Below, piece after piece: positions 47,271 to 58,390 of a stretch of 64,000 nt of DNA. This stretch comes from Baylisascaris procyonis (Eukaryota > Nematoda > Chromadorea > Rhabditida > Ascarididae), in contig JAZARR010000069.1 in the NCBI GenBank assembly GCA_037389465.1, positions 2,405,957-2,469,956 of the forward strand. The letters run 5' to 3'. The notes beneath the pieces are model-generated. The model saw only the letters and a program-made list of their open reading frames with translations. It made no database searches and had not been told where the DNA came from. Numbering within the stretch: the stretch's first letter is position 1; each line of letters begins with the position of its first letter. Made by a program: the position numbers and the translations under genes.

Positions 47271-48280
47271 AACATCTTCGAGCTCATGCGCAGTCGGAGG
47301 ACCACCAAAAGAGGGCCAGAAACGGGAGTTCGAAAAATTTCACCTCCACCCTCCCCCCCTTTGGCATGACCCTCCAACTCTCAGGAGTATCTTAATCCAC
47401 TGTTCACCATTCTCACTTGCTGTTGCTCTTTGCACAACTCACATTACTTTCACGCTTCCACTACTAATCCTCTCGCTCCATTGTCGTACATTGACACATC
47501 CGTAGAGAACTTAAATTGTGCCGTTGAATCGTACAGTTTGTGTTATCTCTAACCACACTTTCTAACGAATTATTACGACACCAATATGCAACGAATGGAA
47601 TTCCCAGCCATACCATGAACACTTCTTACGAGCATATTCTACTACCGAAGGGCACAACTTAGTCGCAGTTAAAATTCTTTAAAAAAAGTTCATCACAGCG
47701 ATGGCCAACCAAGCCAACAATCGACATGTGAACGTGGGACAATAGAGGTTGAAATCAAATACAAGGTGCTTATTCCAAAAAAGGCGAGATTTGCATTCAG
47801 TTGCACGACGTGATAAAAAAGGACAGCACAACGAGTAAAGTGTAGCAGTTGAACTGATGATATTCAAAGGAAAGAACTGAGTTTTCCGTAAGTTGATTCT
47901 TGTCAGAGATCCGGGAAAAATCGCAGGTGTTTAGCTTGCAAGAAAACTTTGAGAGACTTTCATTTTGTAAGACTTCCTTAGATAACAATTTCAGCAGAAG
48001 GTGAACAACGCCTTTTGAGAAGCATTGTAGCACGTATTTTAAATCATCGGTTCTATATAGGCCAAAAAATCGCAAGCAGTCAGCGGCAGCAACATGCTCA
48101 GAACTTGGCATACTGCCCCATGGCGAACCACTAACGCTGACGAACGTCTTCGTGTCGTTACTCCCGTAACACTTAATTAACCTTGCTATCGATAGCGAGT
48201 TGGCTAAGGGACGGTATTGCCCAATACATGTGGGGTGCTTATTCCTTTCGATAGCTCATAATTTCTAACCATTGCCTTTA

Positions 48281-49793
48281 TTATCTTCTGCGCCCTTTCA
48301 TAGACTTTCTTGCATAGCAGGAAAATGATGGATTGTTGAAAAAGTCACGGGTAAATAACACGTCATCCAATGCAAGGGTTGGTGAGTGCAAAGCTGACAC
48401 TTCACTACTCGCCGCAACCACCAACTGAAAGGTGTCGGTAGAGCCATCTGAATACGTGGATGCATGCTGAATTTGATCCCATCCGCAGTCGCAACTGGGA
48501 TCGCACTTAGGCAGTTTCAACAAATATATGTTTTATGCGAATTCTTTAACAAGCACCAATAGGAATAGAACCATTTACAAGCTTCCGAATTTCGGTCATT
48601 CCATTTAATATTTCCAGTGCATCAGGTGTGAAAATCAAAACAGCCTGCGGATGAGGGCACTCACGGACGCAAAGATGGAGTACGACAAAAATACTTCTTC
48701 GTATTTTTCAATGAGTATATGATGTTGCTACAATCTTCCAAGCTTTGGAAGAAACTAAATATAATAGTCCCCCTCAGTTTCTTTATCCAAACGTAGAGAT
48801 TTATAAGTCATGAGATCCCGGCAGAACGAAACCGGCACATAGTGAAAGTGAGACTTATCAAAATCGTTTCGGCTTTTTTTTGGGGGGGGGGGGATGTGGC
48901 ATGCTTTTAAAAATGGCTTTGTGCCTCAATTACATATTCATGGCTCATGACAGGTGACCTGCACCTATGGCTCTTCATCGGCTGCGCAAATTATGATAGT
49001 TATGCTGTTTGGAGAAGCTTCGGCTGAGTGGTCAGCAATGGCCTATGTTCTTACGGATTGATCACAGTTCTACATTACATAAGGACCATGAGAGTTTAGG
49101 GCTAGTGGAAATGAGTTGGTCGTTATCGATGTTATTCTTTTGCTTCTTTGCAAATGTACTTAGTCGCTGTTCGGTTTCGGATATTCATTTCTGATATCGG
49201 ATTGTTAACGTTCAGAATCACACCTAAGGAAACGAAATTAATGTCTAGAAATTAATATGTAGTCATCGGTTTATCTCAAAAGATTTACTTGCCCCACTTC
49301 TCGGATTATACGAATAACCGTGTCTCGGACCATAACCAATCAGTCTGTACTTAAAGGGGGAGGCGGAACGACTGATGGCAAGCATTACTGAGGTTGCCAC
49401 CTTTCTCTCGAAGGGTATAATGTAGTGCGCGATGATGTGGCGTAAGAAGCCATTGACATTTGAGAGGGATAACGTCGGTGAGATCAATATCGCTCGCATC
49501 AGTAGATCACTGTTTCGTTTCTCCTCAGTGAGGGACTTTAAAAGTTCTTGAAGTCCTTGTTTTTGAAATACCGATTCATGTTTCGCTTTCAGAAACTGTA
49601 GTCTTCGATGCATTCTCAATAATTAGCAGTTACGCATGAACGGCTTACAAGATCTCACTGGGCTCTAAAACGCTTTGTATAACGTTCGTGGTACGTCGGT
49701 CAGTGATTATGTTTCCCTGAAGTTATTGATTCTACTCACCTTGAGGTCTCCATTGACTTTAGCGTCTTTTCTGAGGATCTATGTCTGCCGAAG
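48281..49793 (-). CDS. Five-exon gene of unknown function (5' partial)
   Basis: Exons in transcript order: 49793-49740, 49614-49289, 49223-49160, 48742-48665 and 48494-48281 (stop TAA). Phases agree at every junction, giving 245 codons. The 326-nt second exon is the strongest evidence: 108 open codons with balanced composition (SLTEEKRNSDLLMRAILISP; FKYRLIGYGPRHGYSYNP). Best splice sites are the GTGAGTAG donor at 49739, TTTCCTTAG before 49223 and GTGAGTG after 48665. The last exon starts CDCGWDQIQHASTY and contains EVSALHSPTLALDD. An alternative last-exon frame and an open stretch at 48579-48644 (AVLIFTPDALEIL) leave the 3' half less sure. A further exon-like segment (RMKLTVEVSSSGDQ, before a GTAAGA donor) at about 50545-50621 may belong upstream. 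Confidence 0.45.
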
Positions 49794-50944
49794 CTGCATT
49801 AAAAAATAGCAGTGGCGGTTTCCTGTGCATATGCATGTGGGAGGCGCCGCTTAGGTTGAAGTCGTTGTCTTGAAGGCTGTAGATACAATTTTATCACTTT
49901 AGCATTTGTGCATTGCCGCATATGCAGAAGGAGAAACATCTGGCCTCATAGAAATTGTGTTCGCCTCTACGTTCTAAGGGTCAGCAGTACCATGAGATCA
50001 GGTCGACTTGTGTTTAAAAAAGCAGCGGGCGGTGGGCGGGGATGTACTATGACATTCAGAGTCTCGATCCAATGTGCTTGTATTTTCGATTTCGGAATCC
50101 AGCTTGAGATCACCGAATCAAATTTCTGTACATCGTTTCACTGTCGAATCCCACCATAAAAAGACGATATAACAAATTCACCTTTAGTTTGTTATACTTT
50201 CACAAAACGCATCGAGGAGAATTGTTTTTCTATTGGTTGGTTTTAGTAGGCGATCCGTAAAGTAATATTCTGTGCGCGTTGATCTCATTGCTATGGACGC
50301 ACATGAGACAGAATCGTGGACGTGCTGACTCTGCTCTATACTTTTTTAGAATTCGGCGAATCGTCAAAAAAACGTTGCAAAATGTTCCATGTTTCCGTCT
50401 CACTCTTCAAATTTTACTGCTTACATTTTTTTGCTTGTAATAAGCGAATAGGAAACCGGAAAATTTCGGACAATTTTCTCACCCCGCCAAATTCAGATGT
50501 TGTCATGGAATAAAGTGAAGCAATGAAAGTCCCTACCAGTAAGGTTCTTACGATTTTTTCGTTGCACTGATCTCCAGAGCTAGAAACTTCAACAGTGAGC
50601 TTCATCCGACGACAAAAGTGACACCGCTGTTTAATCCATTGAAAAGGTTGCGTGGTATATGCCTTCCTCGAATCAGTACTTTCGCGCTTGTGCATCAGTC
50701 AGCTCATTCGTGTTGGTGTGTCTAACTTGATGTCATAGGTATATACTTCCTCGAATAGATAGCATTTTCGTGGGTCATTCCTTCTCGTTTCTTTTTTTAG
50801 TAATCCTAAAAGCTTTTTGTCGGGTGGAATTCCCTCGTTATGTGTACGGCATTTGGTTCACGTTAAAGGAGAGGCAGTTGGAGAACTAGGTGATGTGATC
50901 TTTTGGAGAATAAGAGGGACTACCGCTTCAAGCTTTGACCTTAT

Positions 50945-52060
50945 CTAAGTTGGCCCGGGTTTCAGCCTTGGCGTGGACTTGGAAACTAGGCTCAGCTTTA
51001 GGCCTAAAATTGAGATTTGAGCTAGGCCGAAGGCACCGAAGTTAGAATTCAGGCGAAAACCTGAGCCTGAACTCAGGCTCAGGCTGGTTCTTAGGATCAG
51101 GCCTAAAGCTAACGGTTGGAACTTCGGGCTTAGGCCAGAGCTCGAGTTTAGGACGACGCTTACGCTTAAAACTTTTTGCTGCAGGCTTAAGCTTAAGCAC
51201 AGGCCTTCAGTTCAGGACTTTGACTGGTGCTGGTATTCAGGTTCAGGACTTACTTGAGGGTCGGGCTTAAGTCTAGAGCTTGGCCTCAACCCTGAGCCTG
51301 CAGATATGCTGAGGCTTAAGAGGAATTCTATGGCCAAGTCTTGAGGTTTGTCTCAGCATTAGATTGAGAGCCGAGGGCTTAGACTCAAAATCCAGGCCTA
51401 GGTCGGAGTTGGGCTTGGGCCGACTCCATTTCTAGTTTTTTCTCAGGCAGAAGCATGCGCATAGGTCTTGTCTTAGTACTTTACCCAGGATGTTAGCTTG
51501 GGAGCCAGGCTGAAGCTTGGGCCCACGCGCAGGGTTTAGGCATGTGCTTGTTCATTGGCCTTCTGCCCCAGCCCAGGCTGAAGCTTTCAGCCTGCAGATT
51601 GGGTTGAGGTTAAGCTCAGTTCAGAGTACAAGGCTTGGACTGTGCTCTGGGCTCAGCCTTAGGCGTTGGGCTAGAGCGTAGGTTCGAGCTCGGGCTTATG
51701 CTTGAGTCTTGCGCTCAGATTGAGAGCTTCCGTTTAACATCAAACCTAGACTGAAGCTGAAGCCAGGGCTCACGGCCGGGAGCCTAGACTTAGCGCTCGA
51801 GCTTAGTCTTATGTTTCGGACTCAAGCCTAGTCACAGCTTGGCCTCGTGCCTAGGGTCTTAGCCCAGACATAGGGGCCTGGCTCAAGGCTGAGGCTCAGA
51901 TTAAAGTGCAGGCTTAGGCTCTGGCTTTGGCTCAGGATCAAGCTTGGGCCTGTTCAGTCTTAGGATTTGAGCTTGGGCTCATGCTGAGGCTTAGGGCCTC
52001 GTGTTCGGCATTGATTGTGGTTCAGGCTTAGGCCATGGTTTGTTTAGACAAGGTAGGGAT
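50945..52060 (+). repeat. Degenerate TTAGGC-like interstitial block
   Basis: About 1.1 kb saturated with GGCTTA, GGCTCA, GGCTTGG, GAGCTT and AGGCCT variants, plus short true units such as GGCTTAGG. The flanking DNA lacks this. It reads in the same orientation as the terminal array, which begins 6.3 kb further right. The simplest reading is an old telomeric or subtelomeric array that has accumulated point mutations. No long open frame lies in it. Confidence 0.75.
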
Positions 52061-52069
52061 TTGTCTTGG

Positions 52070-53630
52070 ACTTTCAGTGTTTGGATTATGTGCCCCTCCA
52101 GTATCGTTCGGATTATAGAGTATTCTGGTGAGGAAACAATGTTGACATGAAATATGTGTTGTTTAACAGGCGTACAAGGATGCGATTGTCTGGATTATGT
52201 ATTGTATTTTACCATTGAACGACTGCGAAGGCTGTTTGGATTATAAGGTGTCTAACTCGGTAAAAAATGCTACGATTATTGAAGCCCATAGTGGTTTGGA
52301 ATGACGTTACGTTTCGTGCGGTGAACGCGTCATCCGTTGATGAGTTCAAAACGTTTCTTCAGTTTTTTTTCGATGATTATTACTATACATTCGAAGTACA
52401 AGTGTGAACTTACTGTCACCTATACTGTAGCTGATGAGACAAAATTTATGCACTTATGTCCACTCTGATGATTTGTTTTCATTTGTTTTCAAGTATTGGT
52501 GATTGTCATCGTATGTGGGCGCTGTGGTCATATGTCTTCCTTTGCACCACAATATGCCTTATGTATCGTATGCACTTTGAGGCTTTTTAATATTTTTCAT
52601 GTCAGTTTCTTTTAGGTACATTGTAGAATGCATGTCCGTTCTACTGGAGTTTCCGCTGACCTCAAGTATGCATGTGGACATTTGAAAGTGCTAAAAGTCT
52701 GCATGCGTTTCGCACTTGCGAGCTTTCCACTTTCCACCGGTCTATCCAATGGGAAACCAACACTTCGTGCAAGATTATGTGAGAGTTTGACCAGGTAAAA
52801 TGTGAAGCCATTATTCCATACATTACATTTAATTTTTTGGTTTTAACCTTTGAAACTACTTGGTCAGATGAGCGCAATGCGACACCGCTTCCGCATGTAT
52901 CATATCAGAAATGATGGCCACCCAGGTGAGCGCTCGTACACTTGGCACGTGGAAAATATGCGTGTTCGTGTGCTGGCGAGGTCGAGCTGGTTGGAGCCTT
53001 GTCATAATAAATATGCAAATTCTTTTGTTTAGACAATAAAGAAAAACTATGTCAGTTGATTGCTGACCCAGTGCGTGGACAAGAGGACAGATGGGCAGAC
53101 GCTCGCACGTGAGCATGAAAAAAACCGGCATTGTTTTATGGGTGACATTGCCTGGAATGGAGCCCCGGCAGTTAATTTCCTTGATGTGCCGAAAACAGAG
53201 GTTTCCAGTTTCAAGACAAACTAGAGCTCTTTTATTAATAAACACAGAGAAGAATGCTTTCTTTATTTCACAGGCAAAAGGAGTAGTCTGGGAAATCCAT
53301 TATGACAATCCGAAAAGGCTGTAATTAAGATAGCACTGGAAATTTTACGCTTCGTTTTCTTTCTTATCTTGTTGTGCTCTGTTGATTGTTATAAGCACGT
53401 AGGTAGACGATGCAATGCGCACACCTATGTCTTGTTTTAAGCAGATAAAAACACCAGCGACTGCTTCATGCTGAGGAAATGGTGCCGAAGAAAACCTCTG
53501 TTTATTGGTGTTTTTTTAGCGAACATAATAAGTACTGCTACTGCTAGTGTCACTGCGGAAGATTACGAAAGGCTGAGGCTAAGAAAGGTTACTTCTGCTA
53601 ATGCTAGATGAAGTTAATTTTTAAAAGTTT
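52070..53630. other. No defensible gene
   Basis: Between the degenerate TTAGGC block and the LINE relics there are only short frames, including one overlapping pair on opposite strands at 52850-53245 with no splice support. Confidence 0.4.
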
Positions 53631-53639
53631 TGGTTAGAA

Positions 53640-54610
53640 TTCCCAACAATATTTATTTATTTAATTTTTTAACGTCTGCAAGTGGTACAGGGTGACGTGG
53701 ATCGAGATGAATTTTACGAAAAGCAATGCGGGGGAAGCATTTCTTGACATTCTCTAGGAACCCGATATCAGAAATCAAATAAGGAAACCATATAGTGAGT
53801 GCATAACTGCAAAATGGGTTAGCAACAGGCTATAAAGGCATTTGGCTATTCTCATTATACCTGCGCTCTAAAGCGCCGAGAACGCTGTTGGCGATTTTCG
53901 ATGACTTTTCGGCGGTAAAGGAACACTGCAATCTCTACTGGAGTTTAGAGCTGATAAGAAACCAAGGTCATGAACACTATCCATAGTAGAAAGGACATCA
54001 ATTCCTAGTTCGAGAAAGCACTGAAAGTTGATCTGTATCGTATGAAATTTTTCATGAGAAACATTTAGCTGGCATAATTCCTACTAGTCCCTTTGCTGAA
54101 TATGGAAGTCGTAGGCAGGATCATGCAGCGTACGATATATTTTGAAATCGTCAGCAGAGAGGTTAGTATTGTTCAAAATGTTATCGGAGACATCGTTAAC
54201 GTATACGAGGAACAAAACAGGAACTAAGACATTTTCTTGTGCCACCCCTCTAGGGATTCGGTGCAGAACGAAACAGCTGCCTCAAATTCTTACTCGAAAA
54301 CTTCGTCGACACAACGATGCTCTGATCCACTGTAGAAAAGAGCGGACGCCATATTTTTCCAACGTCAAGAGCAGCTTCTCACAAGAGACCAGATCAAAGG
54401 CTTTAGCATAATCCATGCACACAGTTTCGGTCTGAACTCTCATATTCAACGAGGACATCCAATCCCCTAAGCCCGAAATAAATTGCGACGTCGTGGAACA
54501 ACGAGAGATGGAGCCGAGCTGGACAAGGTTCGGGAAGCTATTTCGCGTAAAATGACCGATCAGTGTATCTTTGGCGACTACTTCGAAAACCCTACAAGGA
54601 GGAAACCACT
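53640..54610 (-). pseudogene. LINE (CR1/Jockey-like) reverse transcriptase relic, minus strand
   Basis: In reading order: KDTLIGHF...LVQLGSISRC, MDYAKAFDLVSCEKL (RT motif, codons near 54410-54388), HRIPRGVAQENVLVPVLFLV (corresponds to the PQGSVLGPLLFLLYIND block), ADDFKIYRTL (the FADD box, with one residue changed, near 54160-54131), then ALTIWFPYLISDIGFLENV (the C-terminal block). In-frame stops interrupt it. The 3' end is an AATAAATAAATA tail at 53650, typical of this LINE type. Family named by motif order; the clade is inferred. Confidence 0.8.
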
Positions 54611-55312
54611 TGTCACGGGAGTTAACACTTGTCGCGAGAGTCCGCCCTGTTCAAGGAAAAACGCACGTATATTTATTTGTAGCGAACGCGTTGTTTTGAA
54701 CGCGAAAGCATTTATGTTGCCAGGCGTTTACCATTGCTGAGTGGCTGATGCGAGAGAACTGTGAATTCCCTTTTCTCACGCGGAACCCACTCATTTTCTC
54801 CTGTACCCATCCTTGATGCGGAAGAGTGGACCTATCAGCAAGACGCTGCTCAGAGATGACATAGCCAGTTCTTCTACCAGACTTTCTTTTCTCATATAAT
54901 TCGTCAAGAAAACGTGCATCTACCAGATTTCCTGTTGAGCATCTGATATTTGCATATCTTATTCTAAACAGTTCCTTGATTCGGTTTCGGAGTTGTGCGT
55001 TTCGGAGTTGATCATGCAACCCTGTAGTCGATGGCCCGGATCAAACTTTTCCGGCTGCAAAGTTTCGTTACTTCAACCGCTTCTTGGAAAAATCTCTTTA
55101 AATTGGCAGTTTTGTTAACCTTGTCCACTGTTCCACTCGTGGCTCAATGTGACAAAAGATATATCCTTTGTTACCAACGTTTCAATATCACAGAATTCGC
55201 AGAACTCAAATGATGATCATGCAAACAGTTGTAGGTTGTAGGTTATGCTGAGAAGGCCATATAGGGCTGCGAAAAGAATCCTATAAGGTGCAACCGGGGA
55301 GGGACTGACGCT

Positions 55313-56330
55313 ATGCTAGCACAGCATAACTGGAGCGCATATTTTGAAGGCTCAACCAAGACTGACGAAACATATAGTCGCTTTTTAAGTTTTGTGCACA
55401 ACGCAATTGAGGTTTGTAAACCGAAGAAAAAACCTCCCAGGTCACGCAATTGCACCACATCTCCAGCGCTTGGCCACAAAAAATATTTCTTATGCCTTGA
55501 GCGCCATAAGCCGGGTTCATTAGATGCTTTTCCTCAGTGCTCGGACAGCCGCCGAATGCAGTGCTTGGAACTTGCTGGGGACCGTGACAGACGTAATTTG
55601 TGGCAGAAAGGCTAAAGCACTATACAAATACGTTAAGAGTCAACTAACTAAAAACGAGCTACACGGGGCGCGCATTAAAAATAATCGTGATGACTCATTG
55701 GTCTCCGATAACCAGCTACAATGCAACATATTCACAGATTATTTCTGAAGTGTTTTTGTGGAAGGTAACGATGTGTTACCAGTTTTTCCTCCATGATGCA
55801 AAAAGCATCTGCATCTTTTTGACGTAAACGCTCGCTCACTTCTGCGAGCTATTCGTAAACTCAGCAACAACGTTTCGCTCGCATCAAACGGTATTCCATT
55901 ATTGTTTCTAAAACGCACCGCAAAAGCAATTTCATGACCGCCTAGTATGATTTTCCTACGTTCGCTACCTTGTTCACATCTTCTTCTTGCTAAAAGTGTT
56001 CGTTCGTTTCAAATTTACCGAAGAAGCCACCCGCCACCTTAAGAGAAAGCTATCGCCCGATTAGTCTGGCTTCCTCCGTCTGTAAGATTTTCGAAGTAGT
56101 CGCCAAAGATACACTGATCGGTCATTTTACGCGAAATAGCTTCCCGAACCTTGTCCAGCTCGGCTCCATATCTCGTTGTTCCACGATGTCGCAATTTATT
56201 TCGGGCTTAGGGGATTGGATGTCCTCGTTGAATATGAGAGTTCAGACCGAAACTATGTGCATGGATTATGCTAAAGCCTTTGATCTGGTCTCTTGTGAGA
56301 AGCTGTTTACTCGTTTTTGATGCTCTACAA
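55313..56330 (+). pseudogene. LINE relic, plus strand, frameshifted and truncated
   Basis: Between-domain linker: WSAYFEGSTKTDETYSRFLS then AIEVCKPKKKPPRS (55328-55440). Next, in another frame, KYVKSQLTKNEL and FTDYF (55627-55748). Then a stretch of stops, then RT start SYRPISLASSVCKIFE...TLIGHF (56050-56130) and YAKAFDLVSCEKL (to about 56313), where homology to the minus-strand copy ends abruptly. Dead copy. Confidence 0.8.
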
Positions 56331-56569
56331 CGCTTGATCTACTAGTGAAGTGATAAAGGTGACCAAAAATCAGTTACAGCCGCCTGAAATTCATTACATT
56401 CCACCAATTTTCAGCAACTTTAATGCGGCAACTCGTCCCGTCGGTTTAAATGAAAGCACAGAACAAAAAGAAGCAGAGTAGAAAGAAAAAGAAGCTATTA
56501 CTTTTAAACAACGAACTGCTTGTCAATTTTTGGCGTAAACAAACTCAAGATCTCAGCAGATGGAGAGCG

Positions 56570-56830
56570 GCTAGGCGTCAAGTCACCGCGCTTCCCTAGT
56601 TTTATTCTGTCCCCCCACCGTACGACCCTAGTCCCCGCCACATTCGGAAATGTGGCCAACTTTGACTCATAACCATGTGAGGAGCTAGATCAGGTAAGGA
56701 ACGGAGAGCCGCCCTTTATGGCCTTGGCCTGCGACCCGGTCTTACCTATCTCCACAGGGCCGCAGCCTAAGTCAGGTCGCGGTCGTAGCCTCGGCCAGAT
56801 ATAGCCACAAACTCTCAGTTGGCATATGTG
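56570..56830. other. GC-rich block with a perfect stem-loop, no gene seen
   Basis: Clearly GC-richer than its surroundings, without a long frame. It contains GCCACATT-CGGA-AATGTGGC at about 56638-56657 (8-bp stem) and GC-rich inverted pieces around 56760-56800. It might be a short non-autonomous element or a structured RNA; no decisive feature. Confidence 0.4.
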
Positions 56831-57112
56831 TCAGCCTATGGTAGTTTCTCAATACGCCTCGCAGAACTTTTCTCGTCTTATAAATAGCGAAAACGAAGTT
56901 GCAATGATTAATTTGTTCTATCAATACACGTACCAGAGTTCTTTTTTTCAGACGGCATGAGTTGTGATAAGCGTGATGGCTTCAAACAGTGGCAAACGTT
57001 ATGCACTAGTAAAAGTGCCTAGCTTGAATAAAACATCAACAGTCTAGGAATCCCATAATCTTGGAATGGAACCAAAATGCGATAGGTAGACAGCCACAAT
57101 CGCAAGTGCATG

Positions 57113-57262
57113 AGAGAGACGGAGAGGGACCGCGTGCGTTCTCATCGAGCGACACGATACTGATCTCTCGGTAATAAAATGGTGAACTCAAGTGAAAAGA
57201 TGTGACGAATATAGGGCAGTTCTGTGCATACGTCGTCGAGGTAGAATGGGTCGAAAACAGAT
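57113..57262 (+). mobile_element. Solo end fragment of the same transposon family
   Basis: GAGAGAGACGGAGAGGGACC, then CATCGAGCGACACGATACTG, matches the left end of the 21.9 and 25.0 kb elements at lower identity. No partner end lies in the window, so it is a truncated relic about 1.3 kb from the telomere. Confidence 0.5.
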
Positions 57263-57939
57263 GTAATACCGTTAAAAACATAAACAATATATACTATGTT
57301 TGCTGCTGAGTTCGCTGCATTTCTGTTATTTCTACTTCCAAACACTTCAACGTAACAGCCTAGAACTTTTTCGAAGAGAAAGTCCGTCACAACTTTGCAC
57401 CCATTGAAGTAAGGTGTTTTGTATCAAAAAGGTCCTTTCCAGCATTATTCTTACATTATGGTACGGCTCATCTGACGCTGTTTTTTGATGGCCAAGCGCG
57501 ATACAAAACCAACATGTGCTTGCAGAAAAAAACTATCCACATATCCATATCACAATCTTTGAAGCATTAAGATGTCCGACGCACTTCCAGGTGATTCCGG
57601 CTAGAAAGACTGCAGCCATGTCACCTAAACGCTTTGGAGACTGCCACGTAACATCTCTATTCTGCTTATCATTTTTCTTTTCATTGAACTGTATATAACC
57701 CACCTACAGCGTTTGTGCTGAGGAATGCTTACCGAATAGGCATAGTGATTTCTCGGTGAAAAACAATGCAGAATGAAGTTCATATTGTTACCTTCATTTG
57801 CATGTTCAATTGAGGCAAGTGAATGAAGAATTGTACCTTGAATGAATTTATTCGCATACGATGTAGCATAATTCATGAAGTCGCTCTAAAAGATGGCGAA
57901 TGTTATGCCACAGAGAGACGCATTGCTAGAGATTGGATA

Positions 57940-58288
57940 AATAAAGGCGTATATTAATAAATTCGACGACTGTGATGCGTTATTATGTCAGGACATGGTT
58001 TCATTAGAAAAGTGGTTATTATGGCAACTCGATATATGTGCCGAGAAATGCTTTGTCTTGCATCTACATTTCTTGACTGAATGTCCTCTGCGTTCTTATG
58101 ATCTCCATCTTCCTGCAAAGAAAGTGATGAAGGATCTAGGTGTTCATGTGAGTTCCGACCTTAGCTGGGATAATTATTGTGTTGTTTTGCGGACGGCTGC
58201 TCAAGCTGTTTTTTCCTGCATGTGCTCAGTTGTGGAACAAATTTCACCTAGAAATTTCATTACGACGTCATATGTGAAAAAATCATAA
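57940..58288 (+). pseudogene. LINE C-terminal fragment next to the telomere
   Basis: LEKWLLWQLDICAEKCFVLH, then VMKDLGVHVSSDLSWDN and a helix-like tail (AAQAVFSCMCSVVEQISPRN) match the thumb/C-terminal part of CR1/Jockey-like reverse transcriptases (W-x-L-x-x-x-x-x-KC, DLGV). It ends in AAAAAATCATAAAAAG at about 58288, only ~100 bp before the first telomere hexamer, reading toward the telomere. Confidence 0.7.
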
Positions 58289-58390
58289 AAAGATGGTAAA
58301 TAAAAACGAAGCTGATTAGGCTTTTAGTATAAAGGTGTCCATTAAATTTTATCATTAACACCTTCTCGGCCTTTTCAATTGAAAATCTGA

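Larger units (their letters stand above)
44740..48250. other. Mostly unannotatable
   Basis: Apart from the 148-codon frame at 46120 and the decayed trinucleotide region, I see only short frames and G-rich patches (45350-45380). Confidence 0.4.

Noticed and set aside
48481..48710. von Willebrand A or MAM domain suggested by AVLIFTPDALEIL and SALHSPTLALDD
   Set aside because: Too short, no metal-site or cysteine pattern; the resemblance does not support naming a domain.
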